A DNA stretch of 52,638 nucleotides from Patescibacteria group bacterium (GTDB taxonomy: Bacteria; Patescibacteriota; Patescibacteriia; SCPX01), in contig SCPX01000059.1 in assembly GCA_004298615.1 (NCBI GenBank), positions 1-52,638 on the forward strand. Direction: 5' to 3'. Shown here piece after piece: positions 10,228-17,896 of this stretch. The notes below the pieces were generated by a model, which did no database searches, was not told the DNA's origin, and saw only the letters and a program-made list of their open reading frames with translations. A program made the translations under genes and the position numbers. Positions within the stretch are counted from its first letter, which is position 1, and the number at the start of each line of letters is the position of its first letter.

Positions 10228-10369
10228 GTGAAACTTGAAATTACGAAAAAATCGGCTAATTTCACAACGAAACAGCGCAAAAGCGCCTCGATCTTGTAAA
10301 GAGCCAATACAAACGAATTTCAAGTCAAAGGTCGTTATTAAAAAATCTTTGACTATACGATAAAAAACT
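10228..10369 (+). ncRNA. Candidate structured 5' leader (cis-regulatory RNA)
   Basis: Nested stems: ACTTGAAATT(10233-10242)/AATTTCAAGT(10316-10325), GGCT/AGCC, ACAA/TTGT, CGA/TCG, GCGC/GCGC; then GTCAAAG(10324-10330)/CTTTGAC(10347-10353). Confidence 0.45.
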
Positions 10370-10726
10370 ATGGGCTATCAAGATCAAGGCGCCGGGCGCC
10401 AAATGTTTGATGTTTCATCTTTGGGAATCCAATGCGCGAGCTGCGGAACCAAAATCAATGAACTTCCGTTTGAACCCAAAAGCGATCGTCCCGTTTATTG
10501 CCGCGATTGTAATCGATCGCGCAATGCGGACAGACCGCAGCGCAGCAACTTCCGACAAAATCAAAATTTTGGAGGACCCAGGCAAACCTTTGATGTTTCT
10601 TCGTTAGGATTGAAGTGCGCTAATTGCCAGACCGGCATTACCGAACTTCCGTTTGAACCGAAAACCGATCAACCGGTTTACTGTCGCGAATGCAACCGCG
10701 AAAGACGGCAGAATTTCCGCCGCTAA
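10370..10726 (+). CDS. Tandem-duplicated zinc-ribbon protein
   Basis: Two ~40 aa repeats FDVSSLG(I/L)(Q/K)CA(S/N)C...ELPFEPK(S/T)D(R/Q)PVYCR(D/E)CNR; basic C-terminus. Confidence 0.8.
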   Translation: MGYQDQGAGRQMFDVSSLGIQCASCGTKINELPFEPKSDRPVYCRDCNRSRNADRPQRSNFRQNQNFGGPRQTFDVSSLGLKCANCQTGITELPFEPKTDQPVYCRECNRERRQNFRR

Positions 10727-10752
10727 TTTTATTCAATTTTTTTGAGTAAATA

Positions 10753-10785
10753 AAAACACCCCCCGCCAAAGGCGGGGGGTGTTTT
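10753..10785. terminator. Strong bidirectional terminator
   Basis: Perfect 15 bp stem AAAACACCCCCCGCC-AAA-GGCGGGGGGTGTTTT. Confidence 0.9.
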
Positions 10786-11054
10786 GAATTGCGATACGGC
10801 GATATTCCGCTCTCCGCACGGAGCTCTTGTCGACGGATCATAAGACCCCATCAACGAGCGCTCTGCATCACGCAGATCTTCAAGAAAATCATTTCCGTCA
10901 GTCATTCCCAAAAGGCTCGATAGATTTGCGGGATCCTTCGCGAGCCTCGGCCGGCGAAGAGATGTCCCGAACATGCTGACGCGATTGTAAGGAATGCTTT
11001 AAGAAATTTATTTCTTATTCCGAGAGCGGAATACTGCCGCATCGCATTGGCGCT

Positions 11055-11233
11055 TTTCGGTCACGAGTGGCGAACGATTGATGACAGCCGATGCCCGAAT
11101 ACGACTCGATGACTTCTGTCCGAAATAAACTTTGACGGATACAATCTGGGCGAATGAATCAGGCGGCGCTTTTTTTTCGGATGAATTATTTCCGGCGAGA
11201 AAAAAAATAATTTTGCAGGAATGATTCTTGACA
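11055..11233 (-). CDS. Putative small basic protein (57 aa), approximate coordinates
   Basis: MSRIIPAKLFFFSPEIIHPKKKRRLIHSPRLYPSKFISDRSHRVVFGHRLSSIVRHS; GGAGG RBS 6 nt upstream; downstream of consensus promoter. Part of supplied ORF 11061..11288. Confidence 0.4.
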
Positions 11234-11248
11234 TATTGCCTCCATGGA

Positions 11249-11312
11249 GAAATAAAATAACCAACCCTATTTTGCCATCAATTAACAAAATTTTACGGTT
11301 GGTTTTTATTTC
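11249..11312 (-). other. 5'-proximal RNA hairpin
   Basis: GAAATAAAA-ACCAACC ... GGTTGGTT-ATTTTATTTC, 16 bp with 2-nt bulge; inner ATTTTG/CAAAAT. Confidence 0.6.
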
Positions 11313-11322
11313 TTCTGATACA

Positions 11323-11352
11323 ATTATAGATCTTTCAAAATTGATCTGTCAA
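11323..11352 (-). promoter_or_regulatory. Consensus sigma70 promoter
   Basis: TTGACA-18-TATAAT on minus strand, both hexamers perfect. Confidence 0.85.
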
Positions 11353-11425
11353 TACCCCAAAAGTGGATAATGGGTGGATAAATTGAGCATAACTCGTCGT
11401 ATTTCAAAGTTTTTGCCAACTACGG

Positions 11426-13420
11426 CTAAAATGCGTCAAAATGATTTTCCGCCACGACATCAATTGATTCATAAAAATCCTTTGGAATTTCAAGCAGAAA
11501 TTGGGATGGCGATCTCAGATTGGCAAAGCCCGCCATAGCGCTCCCGCCGGATATCGAATATGTGAGATAAAGCTTTGATTTGGCGCGCGTGGCCGCCACA
11601 TAAAAAAGCCGCCTTTCTTCCTCGATTTCGCCTTCCTTTACCGCTCTTGGGTAGGGAAACGCGTCAGCCGCCATATTTATAATAAAGACTACCTCCCATT
11701 CCAGGCCCTTCGCCTGGTGAATCGTGCTTAAAATCAATTTATCGTCGTCATTTTCCTCATCGCCGCGATCAACGGAAAATGATTCTTGTAAAGTAATTTC
11801 AGCCAAAAAAGGCTGTAATTTTTCATAGCGGCCCGCGAATTCAGCCAGAGTTTCCAAATCGGCCAGCCGCTCGGCCGCGTTCGGAAATTCATTTTCTAAA
11901 TATTCGCGATAATCGCCGGTGATCACAGCTTCAATCAGTTCGCGAGGATTATGCTCTTTCGCGATCAATTTTAGCAAGGTTTGTCTCAATTTTTGCCAAC
12001 CATCAAAAGCTCGGCCGCTTTTTTTATCACCCATAATTTGCGCCGATGTGATTTCCGGCAAAGAGGTATATTTTAAAATTTCCATTACGATCTTCTTGGC
12101 GCCAGCCTCGCCGATCCCATCTTGGTGAAGAAGGATGCGATTCCATGAAATTTCGTCTTTGGCATTTTCAATCACTTTGAGATGAGCCAAAACATCTTTG
12201 ATATGCGCGCGTTCAAAAAATCTTACTCCGCCTCTATACTCATAAGCGATTTCCCGCCTGGTCAATTCAAATTCCAGCACTTGCGAGTGGTGCGAGGCGC
12301 GAAAAAGAACGGCCATTTCGGAAAACGGCATACCTTCGGCGCGCAATTCCAAAATCCGTTGGACAATGAATTCCGCTTCTTCATCAGACGAAGACAGAGC
12401 GGCCACCCACGGCAAATCCTGCGATTTCTTGACGCTTTTCAGATTCTTCGGATATTGGCGCGAATTATTGGAAATGATTTTGTTGGCCAGCCCCAAAATT
12501 TCCGGAGACGAACGGTAATTCGTTTCAATTTTAAATGTTTTGGTTTTTGGAAAAAATTTCGGAAATTGCAAAATATTCTGAATCTCAGCGCCGCGAAAAG
12601 AGTAAATGCTTTGCGCGTCGTCCCCTACCACTAATATATTTCCGTGATGGCCGGACAAGCGCGTCACAATATCAGCTTGCAGGCGATTGGTGTCCTGATA
12701 TTCGTCTACCAAAATATACTTAAACATCCGCGAAAGGCTTTCTCTTACCTCCGGCTTTGAATCAAGAAGCAGGCGCAAAAGCTCCAAAAGATCGTCAAAA
12801 TCCACCAAATTGCTCTGCTTTTTCTTTTGCGCGAAAGCCGCGGCGATTCTGGTTATATCTCCCTGAATAGGCAAAAAATTAGGATAATACATTTCCAAGA
12901 GATTATTTACCGGCATTCTCGTATTGCGCGACAAACTGATTATTGAATGAAGCACAGATGCGGACGGGAATCGGCCTTTGGGAGGATTTTGATACAAATC
13001 TTTTAAGACTATTTTTAAAAGCGAAAGAGCGTCTTCTTGGTCAAGAATTGTAAAATTCGGTTCATAACCTATGGCACGCGCGTATTTTCGCAAAAGTATA
13101 TGAGCGATATGATGAAAAGTGCCGCCCCAGACGCCTTTGGGATAAACGCCGAAGACTTGAGTGATTCTGTCCAGCATTTCCCGCGCCGCCTTATTCGTAA
13201 ATGTCACCAGTAATATTTCTTCAGGTCTGACACCCTTTTCCAAAAGATAAGCCACCCGATACACGATGGTGCGGGTTTTTCCCGATCCGGCTCCGGCTAA
13301 GACTAAGCACGGACCGTCGCCGTTTAAGACTACTTCCAGTTGTTCCGGATTCAGTTCTTTTTTATAGTCAATTTTAAAATTAGCCGGCTCGTTTTCGCGG
13401 CGTAAGATATATTGAGACAT
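11426..13420 (-). CDS. UvrD/PcrA-family ATP-dependent DNA helicase
   Basis: LNPEQLEVV, AGAGSGKTRTI, VDEYQDTN, RRLFYVAATRAK motifs. Confidence 0.93.
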   Translation of the reverse strand: MSQYILRRENEPANFKIDYKKELNPEQLEVVLNGDGPCLVLAGAGSGKTRTIVYRVAYLLEKGVRPEEILLVTFTNKAAREMLDRITQVFGVYPKGVWGGTFHHIAHILLRKYARAIGYEPNFTILDQEDALSLLKIVLKDLYQNPPKGRFPSASVLHSIISLSRNTRMPVNNLLEMYYPNFLPIQGDITRIAAAFAQKKKQSNLVDFDDLLELLRLLLDSKPEVRESLSRMFKYILVDEYQDTNRLQADIVTRLSGHHGNILVVGDDAQSIYSFRGAEIQNILQFPKFFPKTKTFKIETNYRSSPEILGLANKIISNNSRQYPKNLKSVKKSQDLPWVAALSSSDEEAEFIVQRILELRAEGMPFSEMAVLFRASHHSQVLEFELTRREIAYEYRGGVRFFERAHIKDVLAHLKVIENAKDEISWNRILLHQDGIGEAGAKKIVMEILKYTSLPEITSAQIMGDKKSGRAFDGWQKLRQTLLKLIAKEHNPRELIEAVITGDYREYLENEFPNAAERLADLETLAEFAGRYEKLQPFLAEITLQESFSVDRGDEENDDDKLILSTIHQAKGLEWEVVFIINMAADAFPYPRAVKEGEIEEERRLFYVAATRAKSKLYLTYSISGGSAMAGFANLRSPSQFLLEIPKDFYESIDVVAENHFDAF

Positions 13421-13429
13421 AAAATTGGT

Positions 13430-13972
13430 TTATTTTGGCCGGCAAGTAAATATGGTATAAAGCGGCCAATTACTAAGAACCAATTCTTCTTTGGCGACTT
13501 TAAAATATTTTTTTAAGAATTTTCCGATGAGCGGATTAAATTGGTAAACCACGAATACGCCATTCGGTTTCAGTATTTTCGCCGTATGCGCCAAAATATA
13601 CTCCTTTTCCTTGGGCGCCAAATAAGTAAAGGGAATTCCGGAAATGGCGCAATCAACTGATTTTTCCATTCTCTTGGCTATAAATTCCTGCACTTTTCCG
13701 TGAAAAATCTCAAGTTTTGAATCATTGATTTTTTTCAAACTTCTGACCAGCTCCGGATTAGTGTCAATGGCGATCAATTTTGAACCATCCGGCATCTTTT
13801 TCAGCATCCCGCGCGTCACCGCGCCTTCTCCGGCTCCGTATTCCACGACCGTTTCCGCATTCTCAAGCGGCATTCTTTTAATAACATCTCTTACGAAATA
13901 TTTTGAGCTGGGGGTAAGCGCCCCAATCTGCGGGTCCTTTAAAAATTCAATAAAAAATTTAACGGCATTCAT
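13430..13972 (-). CDS. SAM-dependent methyltransferase (phospholipid N-methyltransferase-like / KsgA-like fold)
   Basis: VVEYGAGEGAVTRGML motif I; 180 aa. Confidence 0.7.
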   Translation of the reverse strand: MNAVKFFIEFLKDPQIGALTPSSKYFVRDVIKRMPLENAETVVEYGAGEGAVTRGMLKKMPDGSKLIAIDTNPELVRSLKKINDSKLEIFHGKVQEFIAKRMEKSVDCAISGIPFTYLAPKEKEYILAHTAKILKPNGVFVVYQFNPLIGKFLKKYFKVAKEELVLSNWPLYTIFTCRPK

Positions 13973-14021
13973 AAAATGTAATTTAAGATTAATATTTACA
14001 TTGTACCAGAAATTTTTAAAT

Positions 14022-14220
14022 AAAAAAAGCCTGTCGTCAATAAACTGGAGGGGTCCCTCCTCGGGACGATTGATTTCACCCGCGCGAACGCGAATCGTAT
14101 CAATCAGGAAAGTTCAAAAGGCAGACAGAAGATTGCTCCTCCGCTTGCTTTATCCCTTTCTTTGTCCCCCCATTTTACTGAAGGCAGGCTGATTGGAATT
14201 TCTTGAAATGAACAATTTAA
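14022..14220 (-). ncRNA. Candidate stand-alone structured ncRNA
   Basis: Own promoter, closing stem GCCTG/CAGGC plus CAGTAAAATGGGGGG with CCCTCCAGTTTATTG, GNRA-capped hairpin (14125-14144), hairpins 14053-14067 and 14068-14105, 3' U-run (14022-14028). Confidence 0.65.
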
Positions 14221-14226
14221 TGTATT

Positions 14227-14255
14227 AGTATAGCGCAGATTTCCAATCTTGTCAA
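14227..14255 (-). promoter_or_regulatory. Sigma70 promoter for the 14022-14220 RNA
   Basis: TTGACA-17-TATACT on minus strand. Confidence 0.75.
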
Positions 14256-14266
14256 TAGTGCGAACT

Positions 14267-14288
14267 AAAAAATGGCTAAGCTTAGCCA
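14267..14288 (-). terminator. Terminator after murC
   Basis: TGGCTAAGCTTAGCCA 16 bp palindrome followed by T-run on minus strand. Confidence 0.7.
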
Positions 14289-14311
14289 TAAATACGAAAT
14301 TTACGCTATTA

Positions 14312-15745
14312 TTAAATTCGTTTCTTCATTACAATCCTTTCCGGCAGATCGCCTATGTCCCCCGCCCCCATAATCAGCACGCAATCATTTTTTTGTATAT
14401 GTCTTTTTAATAAATATTCAGCTTCTTTCAAGTCTTTGGAAAACAAAATCTCGCGAGACACTCCTTTTTCTCCGTCGCGGTCTTTTATGGCGCTAACCAA
14501 ATCGCTTGAACTTATTTTTTTATCTTTCTCGCTCATCCTTCCCAAGACTTTGTAAATTTCCGGCAAAATCACGACATCGGCCGCGTCAAAGCATTTTACA
14601 AAATTATCAAAAAGCTGCCGCGTGCGATTGTGCTGATGGGGCTGAAATACGGCTACAATGCGCCGCTTTGGAAAAATGGAACGCGCCGCCAAAAGAGTTT
14701 TCTCTACCGCCGTCGGATGATGCGCGTAATCGGAAATTATTATCGCTTCTCTATATTTTCCAACATTTTCAAACCTGCGCCAAATTCCAGCAAAATCATC
14801 AAAAACCTTGGAAACGATTTCGAAAGAAACTCCGTAAACATCCGCGGCCGCCAAAGCCGCCGTCGCATTATACACATTGAATTCACCGGGAATTTGCAGG
14901 CAAAAAGTCATTGCCTTATTTTTCAAAGAAACAGCATCAAAATATGTTTTCTCTTTTTTTACCGTAATGCTTGAAAATCTGACATCGCAATTCGCACCTT
15001 TGCCGAAACGGATTATTTTAATGTCCGGCCGTTTGGCTGAAACTTCATTTAAAACTTCTGCAACATTTCGATCATCGCCATTGGCGATCAAGGCGCCGTT
15101 TTTCTTTAATTTCAAAGTAAACTCTTTGAATGCCGAAATAACATTTTCCAGCGATTTGAAATAATCCAGATGCTCCGCCTCTATATTCGTAATAATGATA
15201 TTTTGCGGATCATATTGAAGAAATGCCCGCTTATATTCGCACACTTCAATCACGGCAATATTTGAATCGCCCTTGCGGAAATTGCCGTTGATTTCTTTGA
15301 TAATGCTACCGACTAAAATCGTCGGATCAACATCGCCTTTAAGGAGCGCCAGACCTGTAAGCGCCGCGGTCGTGCTTTTGCCATTGGTGCCGCAGATCGC
15401 GATTGTTTCCAAAGGATTGGAAAGCATGCCAAGCGCTTCGGGGTAGCTCAATACCGGAATTCCCGCTTTTTTAGCTTCCAGAATTTCCGGATTGTCTTCC
15501 GGCACGGCCGGGGACGCAATGATTATATCCGGCATGAATTCTTTGATATGATTCGGATTATGGCCGAAAACAATCGGTATTGAAGCGTTGCTCAAATCAT
15601 TGGTTATTTTTGATTCGGCCGCGTCGCAGCCGGAAACATTTTTTCCCAAAACCGAAAGCCAGCGGGCCAGGGCGCTCACGCCTATTCCTCCGATTCCGAT
15701 AAGATGCGCGTTACGCGCGGTGTGAAATTGTTTTAAGCTGTGCAT
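14312..15745 (-). CDS. murC: UDP-N-acetylmuramate--L-alanine ligase
   Basis: IGIGGIGVSALARW, ICGTNGKSTTAAL, FQPHQHNRTRQL motifs. Confidence 0.93.
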   Translation of the reverse strand: MHSLKQFHTARNAHLIGIGGIGVSALARWLSVLGKNVSGCDAAESKITNDLSNASIPIVFGHNPNHIKEFMPDIIIASPAVPEDNPEILEAKKAGIPVLSYPEALGMLSNPLETIAICGTNGKSTTAALTGLALLKGDVDPTILVGSIIKEINGNFRKGDSNIAVIEVCEYKRAFLQYDPQNIIITNIEAEHLDYFKSLENVISAFKEFTLKLKKNGALIANGDDRNVAEVLNEVSAKRPDIKIIRFGKGANCDVRFSSITVKKEKTYFDAVSLKNKAMTFCLQIPGEFNVYNATAALAAADVYGVSFEIVSKVFDDFAGIWRRFENVGKYREAIIISDYAHHPTAVEKTLLAARSIFPKRRIVAVFQPHQHNRTRQLFDNFVKCFDAADVVILPEIYKVLGRMSEKDKKISSSDLVSAIKDRDGEKGVSREILFSKDLKEAEYLLKRHIQKNDCVLIMGAGDIGDLPERIVMKKRI

Positions 15746-16880
15746 TGGATCGATGTGAAGCTAAATGCGTAATCTCCCGTGTGATGGCCGCCGCGGCATT
15801 CGGGTGTGCCAAATTTTTGGCGTTTTTTGAAAGATCAGCCAATTTTTCCTTGCTGTTGATCAATTCCTTGATTTGGCGAAGCAATGTTTCGCCGTCAAAT
15901 TTTTCTTCATTAATAATAATAGCTGCGCCGTGCTTCGTGAAAATTTTCGCATTGGCTTCCTGGTGGCCGCCGGCGCCGCTTCCAAGCGGGATGATTATCA
16001 TCGGCTTTCCAAGCACCGCGAATTCCGATAAAGTGTTGGCCCCGGCGCGAGTAATGGCCAAATCGGCAATTGCCAGAGCGCCGGCCATATTGTCCGTAAG
16101 ATTGGGATATGCGCGATAGCCGAATCGCTCCAACCGAATGGCGTGCGGCGCGATTTTTACCCAATCCCGCTCGCCGGTCAGATGAATCACTTGGGCGATT
16201 TCCAAGATTGATTCAATGGCGCCCATCACCACCTGATTGATGCGCGATGCTCCCAAGGATCCGCCGGTCACCAGAATTACCGGTTTGGCGGGCTGAAATT
16301 TAAAAACGGCAAAAGCTTTTTCGCGATTGGCGTTTAGAATTTCGCTTCGGACGGGATTTCCCGAAAAACGGACATTTGATTTTATCGGGAAATATTTTTT
16401 AGCTTCGGTAAATCCGGTCAAGACAACGGTCGCGAAACGGCTGGCAATGCGATTGGCTAATCCAGGTATTACATCTGATTCATGAACGATCGTGGGAATT
16501 CCCAGAAGCTTTCCGGCGATAACCACGGGCAGGCTCACATACCCGCCTTTGGAAAAAATCACATCAGGCATAAAATCGGCGATTCTGAAATACGCCTGGA
16601 TGATGCCGATCGGCACTTTGAACATATCAATTAAATTTTGCCCGATTGATGACGGATCACCGCCAAAATCCAAGCCATTCGGCGTATAACGGCGGAATTT
16701 GCCGGCCGCGATATGTTCAAACGGAATATTGTGCCTTTGGGCAAAGTCTCTTTCCGGTCCGCTTTTAGATCCGATCCAAAGAATTTCAACGCGCGGATTT
16801 TCCTCGCGCAGTTCTTGGATTACGGCGTAAAGCGGCGTGATATGCCCTCCAGTCCCTCCCCCGGATACGATAACGCGCAT
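15711..16880 (-). CDS. murG: UDP-GlcNAc--muramyl-pentapeptide pyrophosphoryl-undecaprenol GlcNAc transferase
   Basis: SGGGTGGHITPLYAV, ITRAGANTLSE motifs. Confidence 0.94.
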   Translation of the reverse strand: MRVIVSGGGTGGHITPLYAVIQELREENPRVEILWIGSKSGPERDFAQRHNIPFEHIAAGKFRRYTPNGLDFGGDPSSIGQNLIDMFKVPIGIIQAYFRIADFMPDVIFSKGGYVSLPVVIAGKLLGIPTIVHESDVIPGLANRIASRFATVVLTGFTEAKKYFPIKSNVRFSGNPVRSEILNANREKAFAVFKFQPAKPVILVTGGSLGASRINQVVMGAIESILEIAQVIHLTGERDWVKIAPHAIRLERFGYRAYPNLTDNMAGALAIADLAITRAGANTLSEFAVLGKPMIIIPLGSGAGGHQEANAKIFTKHGAAIIINEEKFDGETLLRQIKELINSKEKLADLSKNAKNLAHPNAAAAITREITHLASHRSNAQLKTISHRA

Positions 16881-16903
16881 AAATATTTATTAATGCTATT
16901 TTC

Positions 16904-17782
16904 TTAATCGTTTATAATTTTATTCACTATTCCATGCAAATCTTCGGCCGAATAGTATTCAATCGAGATTTTCCCTTTTGATTCCGTGCCACTTAATTCA
17001 ACCTTTGTCCCAAGCGCCGATCGCAATTTGTCCTCATGAATCGCCAAATTCGGATTTTTAGAAATTTTATTGGACGGTCTGTTTTTTCCGGACGGAGAAA
17101 CCGAATCGGATAATTGCCGCACGGTAAGCCTGTCGCGCAAAATCACTTCGGCGTACGCAATCTGTTTGGACGGTTCGGCGATCCCCAATAAAATCTTTCC
17201 GTGCCCCTCGGAGAGCTTTCCGGTACGGATATATTCTTGGATTTTTTCCGGTAATTTCAATAGCCGCAGGCTGTTGGCGACCGATTCGCGCGATTTGCCA
17301 ACTCTTTTGGCAACTTCTTCCTGTCCGTAGCGGAATTCATCAACCAATCTCTGGTAAGATTTGCCTCTTTCAATCGGATTCAAATCCTCGCGCTGGACAT
17401 TTTCAATAATGGCTATTTCCAGCTTATCTCGGCGGCCCAGCTCTTTTAGTACGACCGGCACTTCCGTCAGACCGGCTCGTTTGGCCGCGCGCAAACGCCT
17501 TTCTCCTGAAATCAATTCATAAGATCCGTCACCGTCTTTTGACGCGACTAAAGGCTCAATGATTCCGTGCACGCGGATTGAATCGGCCAGTTCTTCCAAT
17601 TTTTCCGGATTAAATGTTTCGCGCGGCTGATAAGGATTTCGCCTGATTTTATCAATGGGAATTACCAAAGCGCCGTTTCCCAGTACTTCCGGATAAGACG
17701 GCTTTATTATCTGATCAGAATTTGTTTTTACGCCCAAAAGAGATCCCAGTCCCCTTCCAAGCGATTTTTGCACTGTTGACAT
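16904..17782 (-). CDS. parB: ParB/Spo0J chromosome partitioning protein
   Basis: RNPYQPRETF, ELISGERRLRAAKRAG, IENVQREDLNPIE motifs. Confidence 0.93.
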   Translation of the reverse strand: MSTVQKSLGRGLGSLLGVKTNSDQIIKPSYPEVLGNGALVIPIDKIRRNPYQPRETFNPEKLEELADSIRVHGIIEPLVASKDGDGSYELISGERRLRAAKRAGLTEVPVVLKELGRRDKLEIAIIENVQREDLNPIERGKSYQRLVDEFRYGQEEVAKRVGKSRESVANSLRLLKLPEKIQEYIRTGKLSEGHGKILLGIAEPSKQIAYAEVILRDRLTVRQLSDSVSPSGKNRPSNKISKNPNLAIHEDKLRSALGTKVELSGTESKGKISIEYYSAEDLHGIVNKIIND

Positions 17783-17858
17783 ATATCTTTCAATGATTAT
17801 ATTTTACCACAGTCGCAAATGATAGGCAAATGATGCGGCTCTATGCGCATGGTGAGAT

Positions 17859-17887
17859 TTTGCATTTTATGTCTGATTTAGTATAAT
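17859..17887 (+). promoter_or_regulatory. Putative promoter for histidine kinase (near-leaderless)
   Basis: TTTGCA-17-TATAAT; ATG at 17897, 9 nt after the -10. Confidence 0.5.
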
Positions 17888-17896
17888 AATATCAAT

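Noticed and set aside
10729-10974. 81 aa minus-strand ORF MFGTSLRRPRLAKD...
   Set aside because: Reads through the terminator hairpin, has no Shine-Dalgarno and overlaps the hairpin-rich noncoding interval; not called as CDS.
14022-14220. SRP RNA, RNase P RNA or tmRNA identity
   Set aside because: No GGAAGGAAGCA-type SRP loop, no GAGGAAAGUCC P4 motif, and no T-loop GUUCGANUC or tag reading frame seen.
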